NCBI GenBank assembly: GCA_949316235.1
Contig: OX438753.1
Span: 15,888,028-15,952,027 of the forward strand
DNA from: Oegoconia quadripuncta
Lineage: Eukaryota > Arthropoda > Insecta > Lepidoptera > Autostichidae
Reading direction: 5' to 3'
DNA length: 64,000 bases
The notes under the pieces were generated by a model. The model was not told the origin of the DNA and searched no databases. It saw only the letters and a program-made list of their open reading frames with translations. The position numbers were made by a program, and so were the translations under genes. Positions 35,201 through 50,200 of the stretch are shown here, one piece after another (the first letter of the stretch is position 1; the number at the start of each line of letters is the position of its first letter).

Positions 35201-38200
35201 CTTTATTGAAGAAACTCTCCTTCAAACAAACGAAAAAAATCAGTGCTTCCGAAAATTGATATCCTAGAATCGAGATTCGTTTGATCCGTGACGAGTTATA
35301 CACTCAACAGAATAGATGTTATTACATCGAAAAACAAATAATCGAACGCTTGACCGCACTGATCCGTCGTGCATAAAAAATAAAACCTACCAATATTAAA
35401 CAACAAGCGACACCAAATTAACCGCCACAACAATCAATCATTATTAATGGCACACTAAAATAATGTGCCAGTCACCAATAAATAGTGTATTAAGTATTAA
35501 TTGACATAATGCACTCGACAACAACTGAGTTATCGACCTGAGGTTATCGGAAAATAAAACATAAATGACAGGATGTAAATTGGCAATGAAGTTCATTTAG
35601 CGTAGTACAGTATGTATTCTGTTCGAATAAAGTTTATATCACTATTGTGATATAATAATGAATGACTGATTAAGAAATATAAGATCCCGATTTATAAAAT
35701 AGAATAAATACGACATTGAATCATTTGAAACAAAGCTCGGGGTTTCTAGCTGTAATATTGGCCGAAACCCCCAAACGTTGCATGCTATTTCGTAAATAGG
35801 CAAAAAAATCTCATAACCATCAGCTTTCATACAAATAAAATGAGCTATGACCCACTTGTACTGCTGCAGCACACACATACGTTAGTGTTACAATATTATG
35901 TTATTGTTGTTGATGTATTACCTTATCTGTGTATCAATATGTATAAGCTAAATGTATGTGTGTGACTGTAGAAACAAATAAAGGCTTTATCTATATATTT
36001 ATCTATCTAAATGGATTTGAAATCAATATAGTTACGTATTTTCGATTTTCCACAGATAGGCAGATAAAATCTTCAAATTTATATTTTAAACCCTCGCGGG
36101 TTTGACGGCGTTGTGTGTGTGTTCTTTGTCCGGAAGTACCTAAGTAATGCGCGGTCCGATTTCAATGCGGTTTTTTTTATATTAAAAACTGAACGAAGCG
36201 AAGGAATTAGGCACGTTTTTCAATTTGTAGTTATTGCATCTTGATTTTACAATTATGATACATGATGATTTATTTAAATCAAGGCCTACCCATACGATGA
36301 ACTAAATCTCTTCAAGAAACTTTCTTGTCTGAAATCTAATATTGCAAATAATCATGAGTTTATAATATAGAAAGATAACTATATTTTATTGGATTGAAGG
36401 AAAGCGTTGTCTGTGCTAAGATGATCAACTAAACATAACAGCGTTATTGGGGAGGCCGGTGTTTTTAAGAATCCGGGCTTGGTACGCCAAAGGAAAAGTA
36501 ATAAATAATTAAATATCCTTGGACATACACACAATGCCATCTAGTTCCGCACTGAGCAACTATTATATGCAAAACTAAGCAAATATTATGCGAAAACGCA
36601 AGATTTGATAAAAGCTATCTAAAAACCAATATCTAAAACCAAGTGCCTCCATACGTTTCAACATTTAGGATTTCAAACGAAAATGTTCTCGTTATTCGAG
36701 TCGTCTCTTCTTTTTTCGCCAAACACCGACCGCTGATTGCTCAGTGCGGCTGGTATTTTTAAAAATTACATTTCTCCTTTCGCCCCGTTGTATACTGACT
36801 GGCTGAGACATATACGGAAAAACACGAATGTTATAATAACCCGATTTTATGATTGAAGATGATAACTTGACCGATAGCTTGTGATAACACAACATATCGA
36901 CTTGATACACACATAAGTATGTATCAACTTAGAGTTCGGTATCGTATAATATAATAGTCTAGTATAATAAAATTCATGATATATTACTTCGTTTACAATA
37001 TTAAGTTAACCGACAGCAAAAACAGGTTTGTGTTTCATAATATTTCACAATAGTATTGTGATTTACAAAGTTATTTTTGCGGTCAGTAAACTCAACTAAA
37101 AATTGCGAATAATTTAAATAGCGGAAATTACGACGTGTCTTGTTCAAAACAATGTTTATTAAAAGTGTCCATTGGGTGCTGCAATTCTTTCTGTTGCTTT
37201 CAATTCTTGGATGACATAACCGCCTACGTAGCTCTGTGTAAACAACACAGGGTTTACGAATCGGAGGTCGCAGGTTCAATCCCCAGCGGGGTACATGTTT
37301 AGTACTCGGTTTGGTTGGTAGTAGGGCATTTTAAATGTCCGCCTGGCTAGCTACCACTATCTTATCTAAGTCTACCGTCAAAACAGCAATGTTAATAGCA
37401 TTGTTGTGTTCCGGTGGTCAGATATAGCCAGTCCCCCAAATAAGTAGGGGTTTTCCGGGTCAGTACACTTTCACTCGTAGCTCATATCTCATCAAGTAAT
37501 CATTTAAATAAAAATTCAGATGTGAACCTTTATACTATTTATAAGGATATGTCCTATATTCAACACACTAATGTGGGTGAATATATTTTTTTTGGTTCAC
37601 AGCCTTTAAACTTGAACGGATATTCAACAACCGACTTTTTTACATGTCATTTGTGGTACCGACTTTTTACCCTACGACGAAAATCGACGGGTGTTATGTG
37701 TTTGACAGCGTTGTGTGTGTCCAGTCTTTGTTTGGACGTATCTCAGTAATGCGTGGTGTGATTTAAGTGCGGTTTTTTTTTATGTATTTAATTCAATTAT
37801 GTCATCATCATCAGCCCGTAAACATCCCATTGCAGGAATGTAGGCCTTCCCTCGTATATGAAGGAGTATGAATCATAGTCCACCACGCTGGCCCAATGCA
37901 GGTTGAGGACTTCACATACCCTAGAATTTTTATTTCTCAGATATGCAGGTTTCCTCACGATGTTTTCCTTCAACATTTAAGAGTTCAATAATGTAATCAT
38001 ATGGAATAGGCGACACACGCGACCGTCAAATAACACAAAGCTTTATTTAAACGTTTTGAAAAAAACGTTAAACTATCTATGCCAATACCTTCTATTTCTC
38101 TTACCAAATATGCCCTATTTTTTACCTCACAGTAAAAAAACTCGTGGTTGATGATATTGATATTATACGTACAACTAAAATAACTTTGGTCGACATTCTT

Positions 38201-41200
38201 TGAACTAGGCTCGAGGTATTTCCTATATAAGCAGTATCTGGGTTCGAAACATTCAACTTAAACGAAGCGTTCCGGCGAATAGTTAACGAAGAAACTATGT
38301 CAGGGAAGGGTTTCAGAATGGATTTTGGCAGGTTGGTCATAAAAAGTAAAATATGTATTTGAATAGGGACAATTACATTTACTGATAACACATGATGCAT
38401 CTACGTGTACGAGTATAATGGTAAATTTTAAATGCACGACAGTTTAATACTTAACTTCACACGTAATGTGACGTCGGAACCTCGAACTTATTTGGAGGCT
38501 AACCCATCACCTTCCATCCCTATCAACCATCTTGGCTTTTCGGATCAAATCTTGTGAGATGTGCTTGTACTTGCCCGGTGCTTGCTATTTGGGGGACTGT
38601 CTTTCGACTATTCTCGAAAATATGGGTGAACATACATTAAAAAAAAAGGAAAATAGATCCCGACTTAATCGGTACGAATCGGTTAAAAAAGCAATTTCAT
38701 TTTTAACAAACATCTAGGAGTGAATATGATTCGTAAATTTTTGTCATCTCTCATATACCTACATGTTTATAAAATATTATGAACTTCAATTTTTTTTTGT
38801 AATTCGAAGCAATTACTTTCTGTGACTCTACAATTAAGTATAATTAGGTACTTATTTTATCTACGATCAGCACCCGCATCCTGTCCGAAGTCTTTAGCCC
38901 CGAACTATCCCAACCGGGACCTGACCAAAACATAACCGAGTTCAATAAGCCCTCACCAAGAATACAAAGCTCGCAGAATCACGTACTTTTGTAATTGGAT
39001 TGACCGCGCTGGACGCGGTGTTTCCACGCTCACGAATTTTAAAGTTTACTCTTAAAATTTTGCAAATGTTTGGCCAAAATATTGCCAAGTCTTTATATTT
39101 GATTGGAAATTAGTTTATATTATATAAGATTACTATAGTATAGACGGTCAAATTTAATTCATGTAATTCCTGTTTACTGATGACTTCACTCCTGATTACG
39201 AATAACTTTCCACAAGGTACCATAGCCGAATTGGATCAAAGAAATTTCGATTATCCATACAAAACTAACCATTCTGAAATCGCCTTTTGTATGGACAGTT
39301 TTCGGTTGAATTCGGCTATAGTTCCTAGAGTCCATGTAGAGGGTGTCCATGGGCGGCGGTGATTGCTTTCCATCAGGTGACCCGCATGCTCGTTTGCCGC
39401 CCTCTCATATAAAAAAAAAAAAGTTCCTAGACTGAAATTGTTCGAGGTCAAGAGTGGAGTCGCCAGCCGAAAATTATTGTACTTCCATACTAAAGATTGT
39501 TTATACTTTTTTGATCGAATTCGACTATGGTTCCTTAAAAAAAGTTGTTCATAATCAAGAATGGTGTCACCAATTAATAGGAATTACACGAATTCAAATT
39601 CACCCTGTAAAGAATTATGATGAGATTAGGTTGTAAAGTTGTAAAGGAATTCGAGTAGTCGCGGTACTGATTCTGGTCGAACTTGTGCCGAAACATTGAT
39701 GTAAAGAAATAACCCTCGTTCCTGGGGCACTTTAGTAAAAACGGAACAACTTCACATTTGTTATTTAGACTTACATGAGAGTTGATATCTATATTAATAC
39801 TAAGATCCAATAAATTCTTCAATGTTTACAAAAAAAAAACTAAAAAGAAACAAGTTCGTAGCATTAATGGCGAATCCATGATTCGCTCTCTAGCATACCG
39901 ACTTAACGACGAAGTCAATCGCTATGACAGCCCGGTGATTAACCCGGCGTTTTGAACGATTTCATTCAATAGCCTATAGGAGACCACTACTCCATAAGTC
40001 TCTCCCATTCCGCTATTGACATCGTTTCCATGGAAGGATTTACCTCGCTGAACGCCTGCGGGTTGACAACCGCAAATATTTTCGGAGCCCCGCACAAATG
40101 ACACAGCCCATCGTTGATCTGGCTTATTTCTTTTTTATTTTATTTATCTATTTCAAACTATTATTACATATTATTGATTTCTATCGCTTTGGAATTATAC
40201 TATTATACACATTAAAAGGATATTGCTGAATATCGGCTAAAATTACAGATGTTTTTTTTTAAAGATTAAAGATTAAACATTAAAATTTGACCGCCTCCGT
40301 GGCTCAATGCAAACAACATTGGGTTTACGATTCGGAGGTCGCGGGTTCGATCCCCAGCGGGGTACATGTTTAAGTACTCGGTTGGTTGGTGGTAGGGCAT
40401 TTTAAATGTCCACCTGGCTAGCTACCACCATCTTATCTAAATCTACCGCCAAGCAGCAATGTTAATGACATTGTTGTGTTCCGGTTGTCAGGGATAAGAT
40501 AGCCAGTCCCCCACATGTTTTGGGGTTTCCGGGTCAGTACTCTTCCACCTTCGACCTCATCTTCACTTAATATCAAATGTGATTGAGGTCAAATACAAAC
40601 CCGTTGTGATTAAAAAAAATAATAATACTGAAATCTCATAATACATCTCATAGTATTCAACTAATTTCCAAAGATTTTGCCAAGTAGATAATTATATTTT
40701 TTTAGTAGATTTTGAATATCTCTAATAACTTCCTATAATCTTAAAGGCCATGATTTTTTGCACATGAATAGAGTACCTGTCAGAGATAGCATAAAAATGT
40801 TTGTTAACAAATCGGTAGGTATAGTATAGGTATTTAGCAATAAAACATAGACCATTGATTAAAATTACCACCGTGAATTTCACTACGTTTCAACTTTAAT
40901 GTAATATTGTAGGTTTTATATCTAAATACCTGTTCTATATCTAAAGCAATCTATTTTTTTAATATAAGTAAATAATAAATTTAGTAAAAAATAGTATATA
41001 TTATATATTATTTTTATATAAAAATAATAAATAAATAATAAATTTCGCATGATAGGAACCCTACGAATTCCACCAGTCGAATATCAATCTCCGGCCGGCG
41101 CGAGCGGCGAATATGGTTTTGAAAAAAAAAAGCTAATCCAGTATATTCACTAGAACAATATGTGATAATCATGATGGAGTAAAACATGTTTTTAAAAGTA

Positions 41201-44200
41201 TTTTTAATGTATAATCATAACACTTTGGGGTCCAAGACGAATTGAACGACATCTTGCATACAGGAGGTAACTGCCTTCGTGGCTCAATGTAAACAACATA
41301 GTGTTATTCAGCTTCCTTCGTGCCTACATTCAGACTCGTGTAATGTTAGTCTATTATTACTCTTATCTTTCCTATAGGTTCCGAGTATACTATAACCAGG
41401 CAACGCCAAACAGGTTACACTATCTGAGCTTAGTGAACTGGTGGTCGGGTCGTCTGTACAAATCGCCCGTTCTGCCACCAGCCGACAAGGTTTATCATGA
41501 CTTCAAGGGACGCATTTTTGAAGTTCCCGTGTTACATGTAAGTAATAGTCTGTCTACACTTAGTTAATTACTTGAAATTCATAAGACTAACAACCCGACT
41601 ACTATAATGATTTTGTTAACTAAACAACAATTTATTTACAACCGCCTCCGTGGCTCAATGTAAATAACATTGGCTTTACGTTTCGGAGATCGCGGGTTCG
41701 ATCCCCTGCGGGGTACATATTTAGTACTCGGTTTGGTTGGAGGTAGGGCATATTAAATGTCCGCCTGGCTAGCTACCACCATTTTATCTAAATCTGCCGC
41801 CAAACAACAATGTTAATAGCATTGTTGTGTTCCGGTTGTCAGAGATAAGATAGCCAGTCCCCCAAATAAGATGGGGTTTCCGGGTCAGTACACTACCACC
41901 TTCGGCCTCATCTTCACTTAACATCTGATGTGATTGAGGTCAAGTGCTAACCCGTTGTGGATAAAAAAAAATATCTAAAAAAATGCTTTGCTCATTGATA
42001 AATAGGTAATGCCTGTAAAAGTGTATTTTTCGTTTAATTTCTTCATATCATAGTAGAAAAAAAATTCAATCCATAAATAGTAATTTCAGTAAAGAGAAGG
42101 ACTTACAAAGTGTATTTGTATGGAGGGATATAAAAAGATAGGTATTAGATATATTTATGTATACTCCTTCAACCGCCGTAGCATGACATCGTTTGTCACG
42201 CGCGACATAGGTGTGAGTTTTTTTTTTTTTTTTTTATGAGAGGGCGGCAAACGAACATGCGGGTCATCTGATGGAAAGCAATAGTGGGATAGTTGTATAT
42301 CTAAGCGAATGAGCAGGGAAAATATTATCTCGCGCGATATAAACGTTTAACTCGCCTATCCTGCTACTAGTGCTGATCAGTTATTGGCGTTACTACTTAT
42401 TTATATGACCTACTCATATACCTACTCAAAGCAATCATACTCTTTTTTCTTTAGGCACCACCTTGGCACTTCGTGAAATATAACAATGACTCTACAGTGA
42501 ATGTGACCGGTGGACGTGACGACAAACTCCTGGCTTTACTTGCTAACAAATTGAACTTTAGGTATGTTTCAATTTCTGCGCAAACATTTATTGCATTTGT
42601 TTGGAACTTGTTTTAAATGCATTTGATAATACATATTTATTTTATAAGTAGAGTACTTACTGTTTCTTAATAAAATTTACAGATATAGATACTACGATCC
42701 ACCGGACAGGAGTCAAGGCTCAAGTATTTCTGGCAACGGCACGTTCAAAGGCACGCTGGGATTAATCTGGAAAAGAGTAAGCTAATTTTTTATAAATAAA
42801 TAAATATCCTTAGACATATACACAGCGCCATCTAGTTCCACAGTAAGCAGCTATGGGCTTATATGTTGTGGGTACCAGATGGTTGATATACTACATAAAT
42901 ACATATTTTTTTTGTAAATAAATACTTATTATAAATGTAAAATCCATAACTCGGGTACACATGTCCGTATTCATCACACAAACATATGCCCCTAGCGGGA
43001 TTCGAACCCGCAACCTTTTGGTATAGCGGTCAGAGTTGCTAACCACAACACTAAACCGGTCGTCGTTATAATAGTAAATATAAATTTTTAAGTAAATCCG
43101 TGACTTTGTCATTTTTAATTCATTGCTCTCATTATAGGCCAAGTTTCACCATATCTTTTGGGGAAACGAAGCTCTTGTATACATAACTATACTGAAAGGA
43201 GATTGTTCGATATTGCTATTCTATATGAAATGAAAGTTATTCCAAAAATTGTGTCATTTTATTATATCATATCCTTATTTCCTTACCCAAGGACAGCTGT
43301 TATCATTTGGTCCATATTAAATAAAGGGAATTGTAGTCATGTGTCGTCATATTCCCAGGAGATTCAAGCCATTTGTAAAAAGTTTTACGCCTTGGCTACC
43401 AAGTCTGACGGAAATCTCTAGGACATGACACAATTCCTTTTATTTATCTGTCTTTGGATAAGAAAATAATAACTTTATGTAAAAAAATTGGATTCCTTTT
43501 GAATATATCTCATTTAGTCAAATTTAATCTCCTTTTTTTTTTTTTTATAAATGAGAGAGCGGCAAACGAGCATGCGGGTCACCTGATGGAAAGTAATCAC
43601 CGCCGCCCATGGACACCCGCAACACCAAAAGTGTCACAGGTGCGTTGCCGGCCTTTGAGGAAGGTGTAGGCTCGTTTCTTGAAGGTTCCAATGTCGTACT
43701 CGTTCGGGAACACCGCTGCCGGAAGTCCGTTCCACAGGGTGGTCGTACAATCGTCGTCCTTTCACATTTAAATAAATAACTAAACATTTCGGATATTTAC
43801 ACCAATCATCTAGTCTCACATTAAGTAAAGCTTGTACTATGGATACTAGATAATGGATAAACATACATAAATATTTACATATACATAAATACAATGACGT
43901 TAAGGATTTATCTAAGTTCAGTAGAGCCATCCAGTGGTGCAAATAGTATAGTAATAGTAGTACTAAAATCTGTATTTCAATCTAATGCGCATAGAGTACA
44001 TGCTTAGGCTTATCTCCATTAGCAAATTGTAACAACGGTATATGTATGTATTTATGAACACATAAATACGATCTGGAGGGACTGAGTACACGTACAAAAT
44101 CATAAACCGAATATTGAGATTTACTCATCCCAAATTTTCGGTTCTATAGGTTTTCATGATATCCTGATTGAAATCAGCTTCAATGATACAAAATCGTATG

Positions 44201-47200
44201 AATTTGTAAAATAATAACTTACTATAAGTAAAGGACTTGCCGGTGAAAGTGAGGTCACTTTTCTATCTTGTCTAAAAAATCTAATGAACATTTGTAATGT
44301 TAATATAATAATTACATTACAATTACAAGATAGATATATGGATGCTATATAATGTTAGGATATTTTATGAATAATCTAAGTTTGAGACAGGATCCACAAA
44401 ACGGGAATTCCTTTACTATTTACAATAAATGAATTAATCCTGCATATTTGACAAAAACATATTACAGATTTTTAAGTTAAAACTACTTCTATAAATAATT
44501 CATTTAACTTATAATTACCACACAAATTTTAGTTTCACAAAATATCACCTGACAAGCAAATCATTTATTATTCACGTTAATTGGTAAATGAACGCATGGC
44601 ATAACAACATTTGATAAAATGCATTGTTTGGTAAGTAGGAACTAATTTGTTAAACAAACCAGAAGTATAGTAATGTCATTGAGATAAATAGCGTCACATT
44701 TGACATAAAAAATAATTCATTCATATGATATAATTTTTATTTCCATAATGAACAGTCATTATAAAAAAACGTTTCCTATTTTTCCGAATTATTTATGATA
44801 TAAACCATATAAAGATTATCTGTCAGGGAATCGACTCGGGACATCCCTCTCCTACTTGGCCGTGCCGTCAAATTCTCGAAATGCCATGATTGCTTGCGTA
44901 CATGCCTGAGGCATGCATGCATGCTTGTTTACCTTTAGTACCGCGATGAAACAAATATCTAACAATTTAATGAAATAACAATTTATCTATCGGCATTTTG
45001 AAAAATCCCAAACTTAATCTACGAATTATCTGTTGAAATAAAATTATTTCTAAATGATATTTAATCATTCAGCGCAGTTGCAAAGTAATACATTTTCGAA
45101 TTGAGTATTTCGTTAAATTATCTCTTATAAAATGATACGGTTGCGGAATAAGATGTGTATGAATTGAATAGTTTTTGAAATGTTTTTGTTAAAATCATCA
45201 TTTTGTCATTCATTTTCATTTATCGAGAACCAGTTCGCTATAATTTGACTTTAGTATTGTAATATTTTCACTGTGCTTTTTAGAAGGCAGATTTCTTCAT
45301 CGGTGATGTGACGATGACTTGGGAGCGCCTCCAAGCGGTGGAGTTCTCATTTTTGACATTGGCAGACTCTGGTGCGTTCCTTACCCACGCACCCGCTAAG
45401 TTGAGTGAGACTCTTGCAATCATACGACCGTTTCGGTGGGAGGTAAGCAATTTGAACATTTTTTAAATAACTTATATTAAAAAGACTAAGAGGGATAAGG
45501 TTAATGGCCGATAGAGAGAGATGGAAAAAAAACATATTACACGTTGTGCCGAGAAAATACATCTCGTGGTATAGGGTTGCTCGGGAAATTGCGAAGCTAC
45601 TATAGGTGAATATGATATCGGAATGGCAGTAGAATTTAATAGGACGTGATAATGATCTGCTACTGATAGAACACCAGCCCGATCACCTTAAACTTTGTTA
45701 GGAGACAATTACAGACCACTTACCCATACACATATAGTGACTCAATTATGATCATGAAACCTGAGATGCTTACCGGTGAACAGTAAACATTTGCACACCC
45801 CTCATGCCATACAACTTGGTCCTCGCATGCAGTCTGTAGAATTCAACCGGAGTAGTCTACAATTCCTCCTAGCTCAAATTACATGATCAACTTCTAATTA
45901 AGTAACGACTCACCGGAATCCTTCTACTCATCGGAGATCAAAATCACCCAGCCGGTGATGTGCCAAGTGTTGGTCCATCTCCTTCGACGGCCGGTAACAT
46001 AATGAATGATCATTATTGACATGCAGACCTAATATTATTGTAAATGTTACCGCACCGTTCCGGCGATACCAGCGCCACCTAATTCACTTCCCGCAGCAAA
46101 CCGCGTACTATGATAGTTATGCGATTACTCAAATTATAAATTCTGTCGCCAATCAATCACTATCTACAACATTTATGTTACGTATAATATAACGGTTATA
46201 TTGCTGATAATCATTAAAGTTAATACTAACGGGTTATGATTGGTTTTCTTTTACTACAATATTCTTCTCCCATCAGCTGTTTTATTAAAGCATAAAAGTT
46301 ACCTGTAAAGACTATCTTCTTCTTCATTAGGTTTGGCCCCTGGTGTGTGCTACTTTACTGGTGACCGGTCCAGCTCTATGGGTGGTGATAGCAGCGCCGT
46401 CACTATGGCAACGGCGTCAACAAAATCAAATGGGCCTATTCAACAACTGCTGTTGGTTTACTACCACACTCTTCTTAAGGCAATGTGCGTATTTCTTTAA
46501 CTGTACTTCGAAATTATTATGAATTTTTGACAGAGTTTGCTTATTTTTGTGTGATGGTATGACAAATGAACAAGCAGCTCTCCTGATGGAAGGAGTTTAC
46601 AACTATCTATGATACCTGAAACAAGAGTTCCACATTTTCACGAGCGAACTCAAACGCAGATGCCATACATGCTATTACCCTGAGGACAAGAAGAATAATT
46701 TAACTGGCAGTTAGGCATTTCAGTGCCAGACAGCGCCCGCTGATTTGCACAACGGTGGTGATGATAGGTTTGCCATTTAGTTAGATTAAGAGCCGTGCTA
46801 TAAAGCAAGTAAGACATGAAATGGCCCGAAGTTATCCTCTTTTATTCTTCTCCATCATGCATATGTACCCTAACTCTCTTTAAGTGTATAATTTAGTAAA
46901 AGTTCTCATACTACATGAAACGTTAAAATTCACACTTCAGCTCTACGCATCCAGTTATAATATCTTTAGTTTCGTCTGTTTTGATCATCTTTAACAGTAG
47001 GGCAAGGAGACCAGGGTCAAAATACAGGTAAATTAATTTTATTTAGTTCGGACACTTGGAAGTATCAACATGTTCTTTCTTGATACCTTTTTATATACAC
47101 GTCAAAATTTTAAAAATCTGTAAGACTATTAGTGCAAAGTAAATTATTTTGTATTTGTACTGCTAACTCCTGCAACATAGTCCATATTAGTCTCTCATTT

Positions 47201-50200
47201 CAGCTTCCAGTAAAGAACCATCGACGACTCACAAAGCCCGCTTAGTGTCGATCCTCATCTCACTAGGGGCTACCTACGTCATCGGCGATATGTACTCCGC
47301 GAACTTAACCAGTTTGTTAGCTAGACCAGCTAGAGAGCGGCCTATTGGAACTCTCCAAGCTTTAGAGGAAGCTATGAGGGATAGAGGATATGAACTAGTC
47401 GTGGAAAGACATAGTTCATCACTGACTATATTGCAGGTAATCATCATCAACAAACGTATCATTGCAGGGCAGACCTTCCTTCGCAATAAGGAAGTGACCG
47501 GAGTTCATAAAGCAAACCTAAAGGTTTTAGTCTAATTCCTCAGAATTACGTCTCCTGCATGCAGATTTCCTGACAATGTTTCTCTTCACCAAAAAGTCAA
47601 CAAACATCATTATATCAGCCATAGGAAGTTGACTGCTAGCCTGTCTCATAGATTTTCAGAGCACCTTTTTTCAGCGCCAGTATTCAGCGACATTCCGCTA
47701 CCTTCATTAGGTTGTCCATCCACCGTATAAGGTGGGATTAGAATTAGGGTTGAGAAGAACAATAAATCAGTTGAATAAATATTATTATTAGTATTAACAG
47801 ATCAGCCGGACAATTATATGATTTCCTAAGTGTTTTTTTTTTAATTACAGATAGAATGATTTTATAATCTTAATCGAATCTCTAAACTTTTAACCAGAAT
47901 GGTACAGGCGTATATGGGCGCCTCGCTCGTCTGATGAAAAGGCAGAGAGTGCAGCGCGTGCGCAGCGTGGAAGTGGGCGTGAGACTTGTCTTATCACGGA
48001 AGCGAGTTGCGATCCTTGGAGGGAGAGAAACGCTGTATTACGACACTGAGAGATTCGGTAACAATTTATTTAATTACCCATAATTATTTACTAAAGCAAG
48101 TTTTATAAGCGGGTCTGTCCAAACTTTATATACGTACATCGCATAGCTGCAATGATTTAGCGCTGCTGCTAAATGTCATGTTTTAAAATATACCATACCA
48201 TAAAACCATATTCTTATATATGTGATAATATTAATTGGATTAACTTAAATTTAATTGTATTGTTATTCCGCATGAATTAGGGCATGCCCTTAAAAGTATT
48301 TCTAAAAATTACTATTTCCAATTTAAATTACAGGATCCCACAATTTCCATTTGAGTGAAAAATTGTACACAAGGTATTCAGCAATTGCACTACAAATTGG
48401 TTGTCCTTTCCTTGAAACGTTTAATAATGTGTGAGTATTTCATATTTTATGTAGCGCTATTTTAATATGGAATTAAATATACACGAGCATATAGACATCC
48501 AGAGAGGTTTATCAATTATGAACAACTTGGAAGTTCATTTCTTACGCAAAGCAAGATTCAATAATCATTGTGATGACTCTTGCTAACAGATAAACTATAC
48601 AAAGAGGTCTTAGAGTTCTCTATTCATTGTTCATTTAAGGGTAATGACACTATTCGAAGCGGGTATAATGGTAAAGATGACGTCAGACGAGTACAAAAAC
48701 TTACCAGAAAAGTCCAGAAGATCTGAGCCCGTTACTGAAACTGACAGAGAAAGCAGCGACATCACAGGGGAACCTGCTGCTACCTCCCAGGTAAGTAATA
48801 AATGAATAATGCCTAATAACAATAATTAAATGACAACATCCGTACAAAAAGTACAGATTTTTATTATCCCAAATCTGTAAATATGAAAGAAATTGGACTT
48901 GAACACTCATAAACTTTTATGAATAAGACTGATTTTGAAAACAGATACTAAAGTATATTTGCTAGTAACACCAAAAGTACTACTAACTATTATTAGTTCG
49001 ACAATGAAACATAAATATCGTCATCAATTTTAGTACTATACAAAATTTTGGTTGACAGACTCAAGTGGAATCAACAAAGGGTTTGGAACCAGTGTCTTTA
49101 AGAATGCTACGGGGAGCTTTCTGCCTCCTTGGTATAGGACATCTGCTGTCAGGTATGTAGAACCTTAGTTCTAGTAAGATTAAATTATCATCGTGTGGCT
49201 CGCTAACAGTTGCTAATCGTCTAGGTACGCTTATTTTATGCGTCTGTTTGTCTCAAAAACTACTAATACGATTTAGCTGTCTGGAACGTGGAACTCGATA
49301 AGATACCTGCGCCAATTAGCCGTGTTCCTTACTATTAGCATTTCTATCCGACCCTCTTATATGTTGATATGAGACAGAGATACAAAGCGTGCGCCAATTT
49401 ATCCTTAATTCACTTATACTACATAAGACAGACGATTGGGGTAGTTGATAGTGGCCCTGTCAGCGAAACCAACGGTTGCGGGTTCGAATCCCGCTGGGGG
49501 TAAATGCAAGCATTTACAAGTATGATCATACAAGTATGATGAATACGAACCCTTATTCCCGAATCATGGATGTTTATATAAAAATTTGATGTTTGTTTAG
49601 CTGTTATCTAGTATCCATAGTACAAGCTTCGCTTAGTTTAGAACTTTTTATTATTGCATTCATTTGTTATATACTTTATATTATATTCATTTATTTATCA
49701 ATGGACGCCTTATTGTGTTACGATGTAAGTAAAGTATTTAGAAATAAGGAAATAACGCATTTGTGATCCCTCTATTTCACGTCGACATAGTGTCGACCTT
49801 AGCTCTGGGAGGTTACAAATTGCTTTTCTTTTCACCATCTGAGCCGCTTACTTGTTTATCAGGTAATGGCATACGAAAATATAGAATTATTGGTTAAAAA
49901 CACTGGCTGATGTTCACGGAAGACTGCAATCTAACACTGTGTTTAAAAAGGCTTATGTTCTGCAATCAAACCTATAGACTCTGTTTAAAAATGTCGTTTG
50001 CATTTCCAGCTCTAACACTTGGTATAGAAGTCCAAATTCATCGCCGGCAGAAGCGTCGTATCGTCACCGTGGAGCCAACCAACAGCACTAGAGGATCTAG
50101 ATTGAAATGCCTCGGGAAAGCTAAGAAATATTTTAACCGGGTGGTAGGCAGAGTGGTCAGAGTGATTTGCAGGCATGTCGATAGAGCTCTGGGACCTGCA

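Noticed and set aside
43158..43421. 87-codon ORF in Ir21a intron 7, considered as an extra exon
   Set aside because: The exon 7 to exon 8 join is already in phase and matches the family; this frame has no IR similarity.
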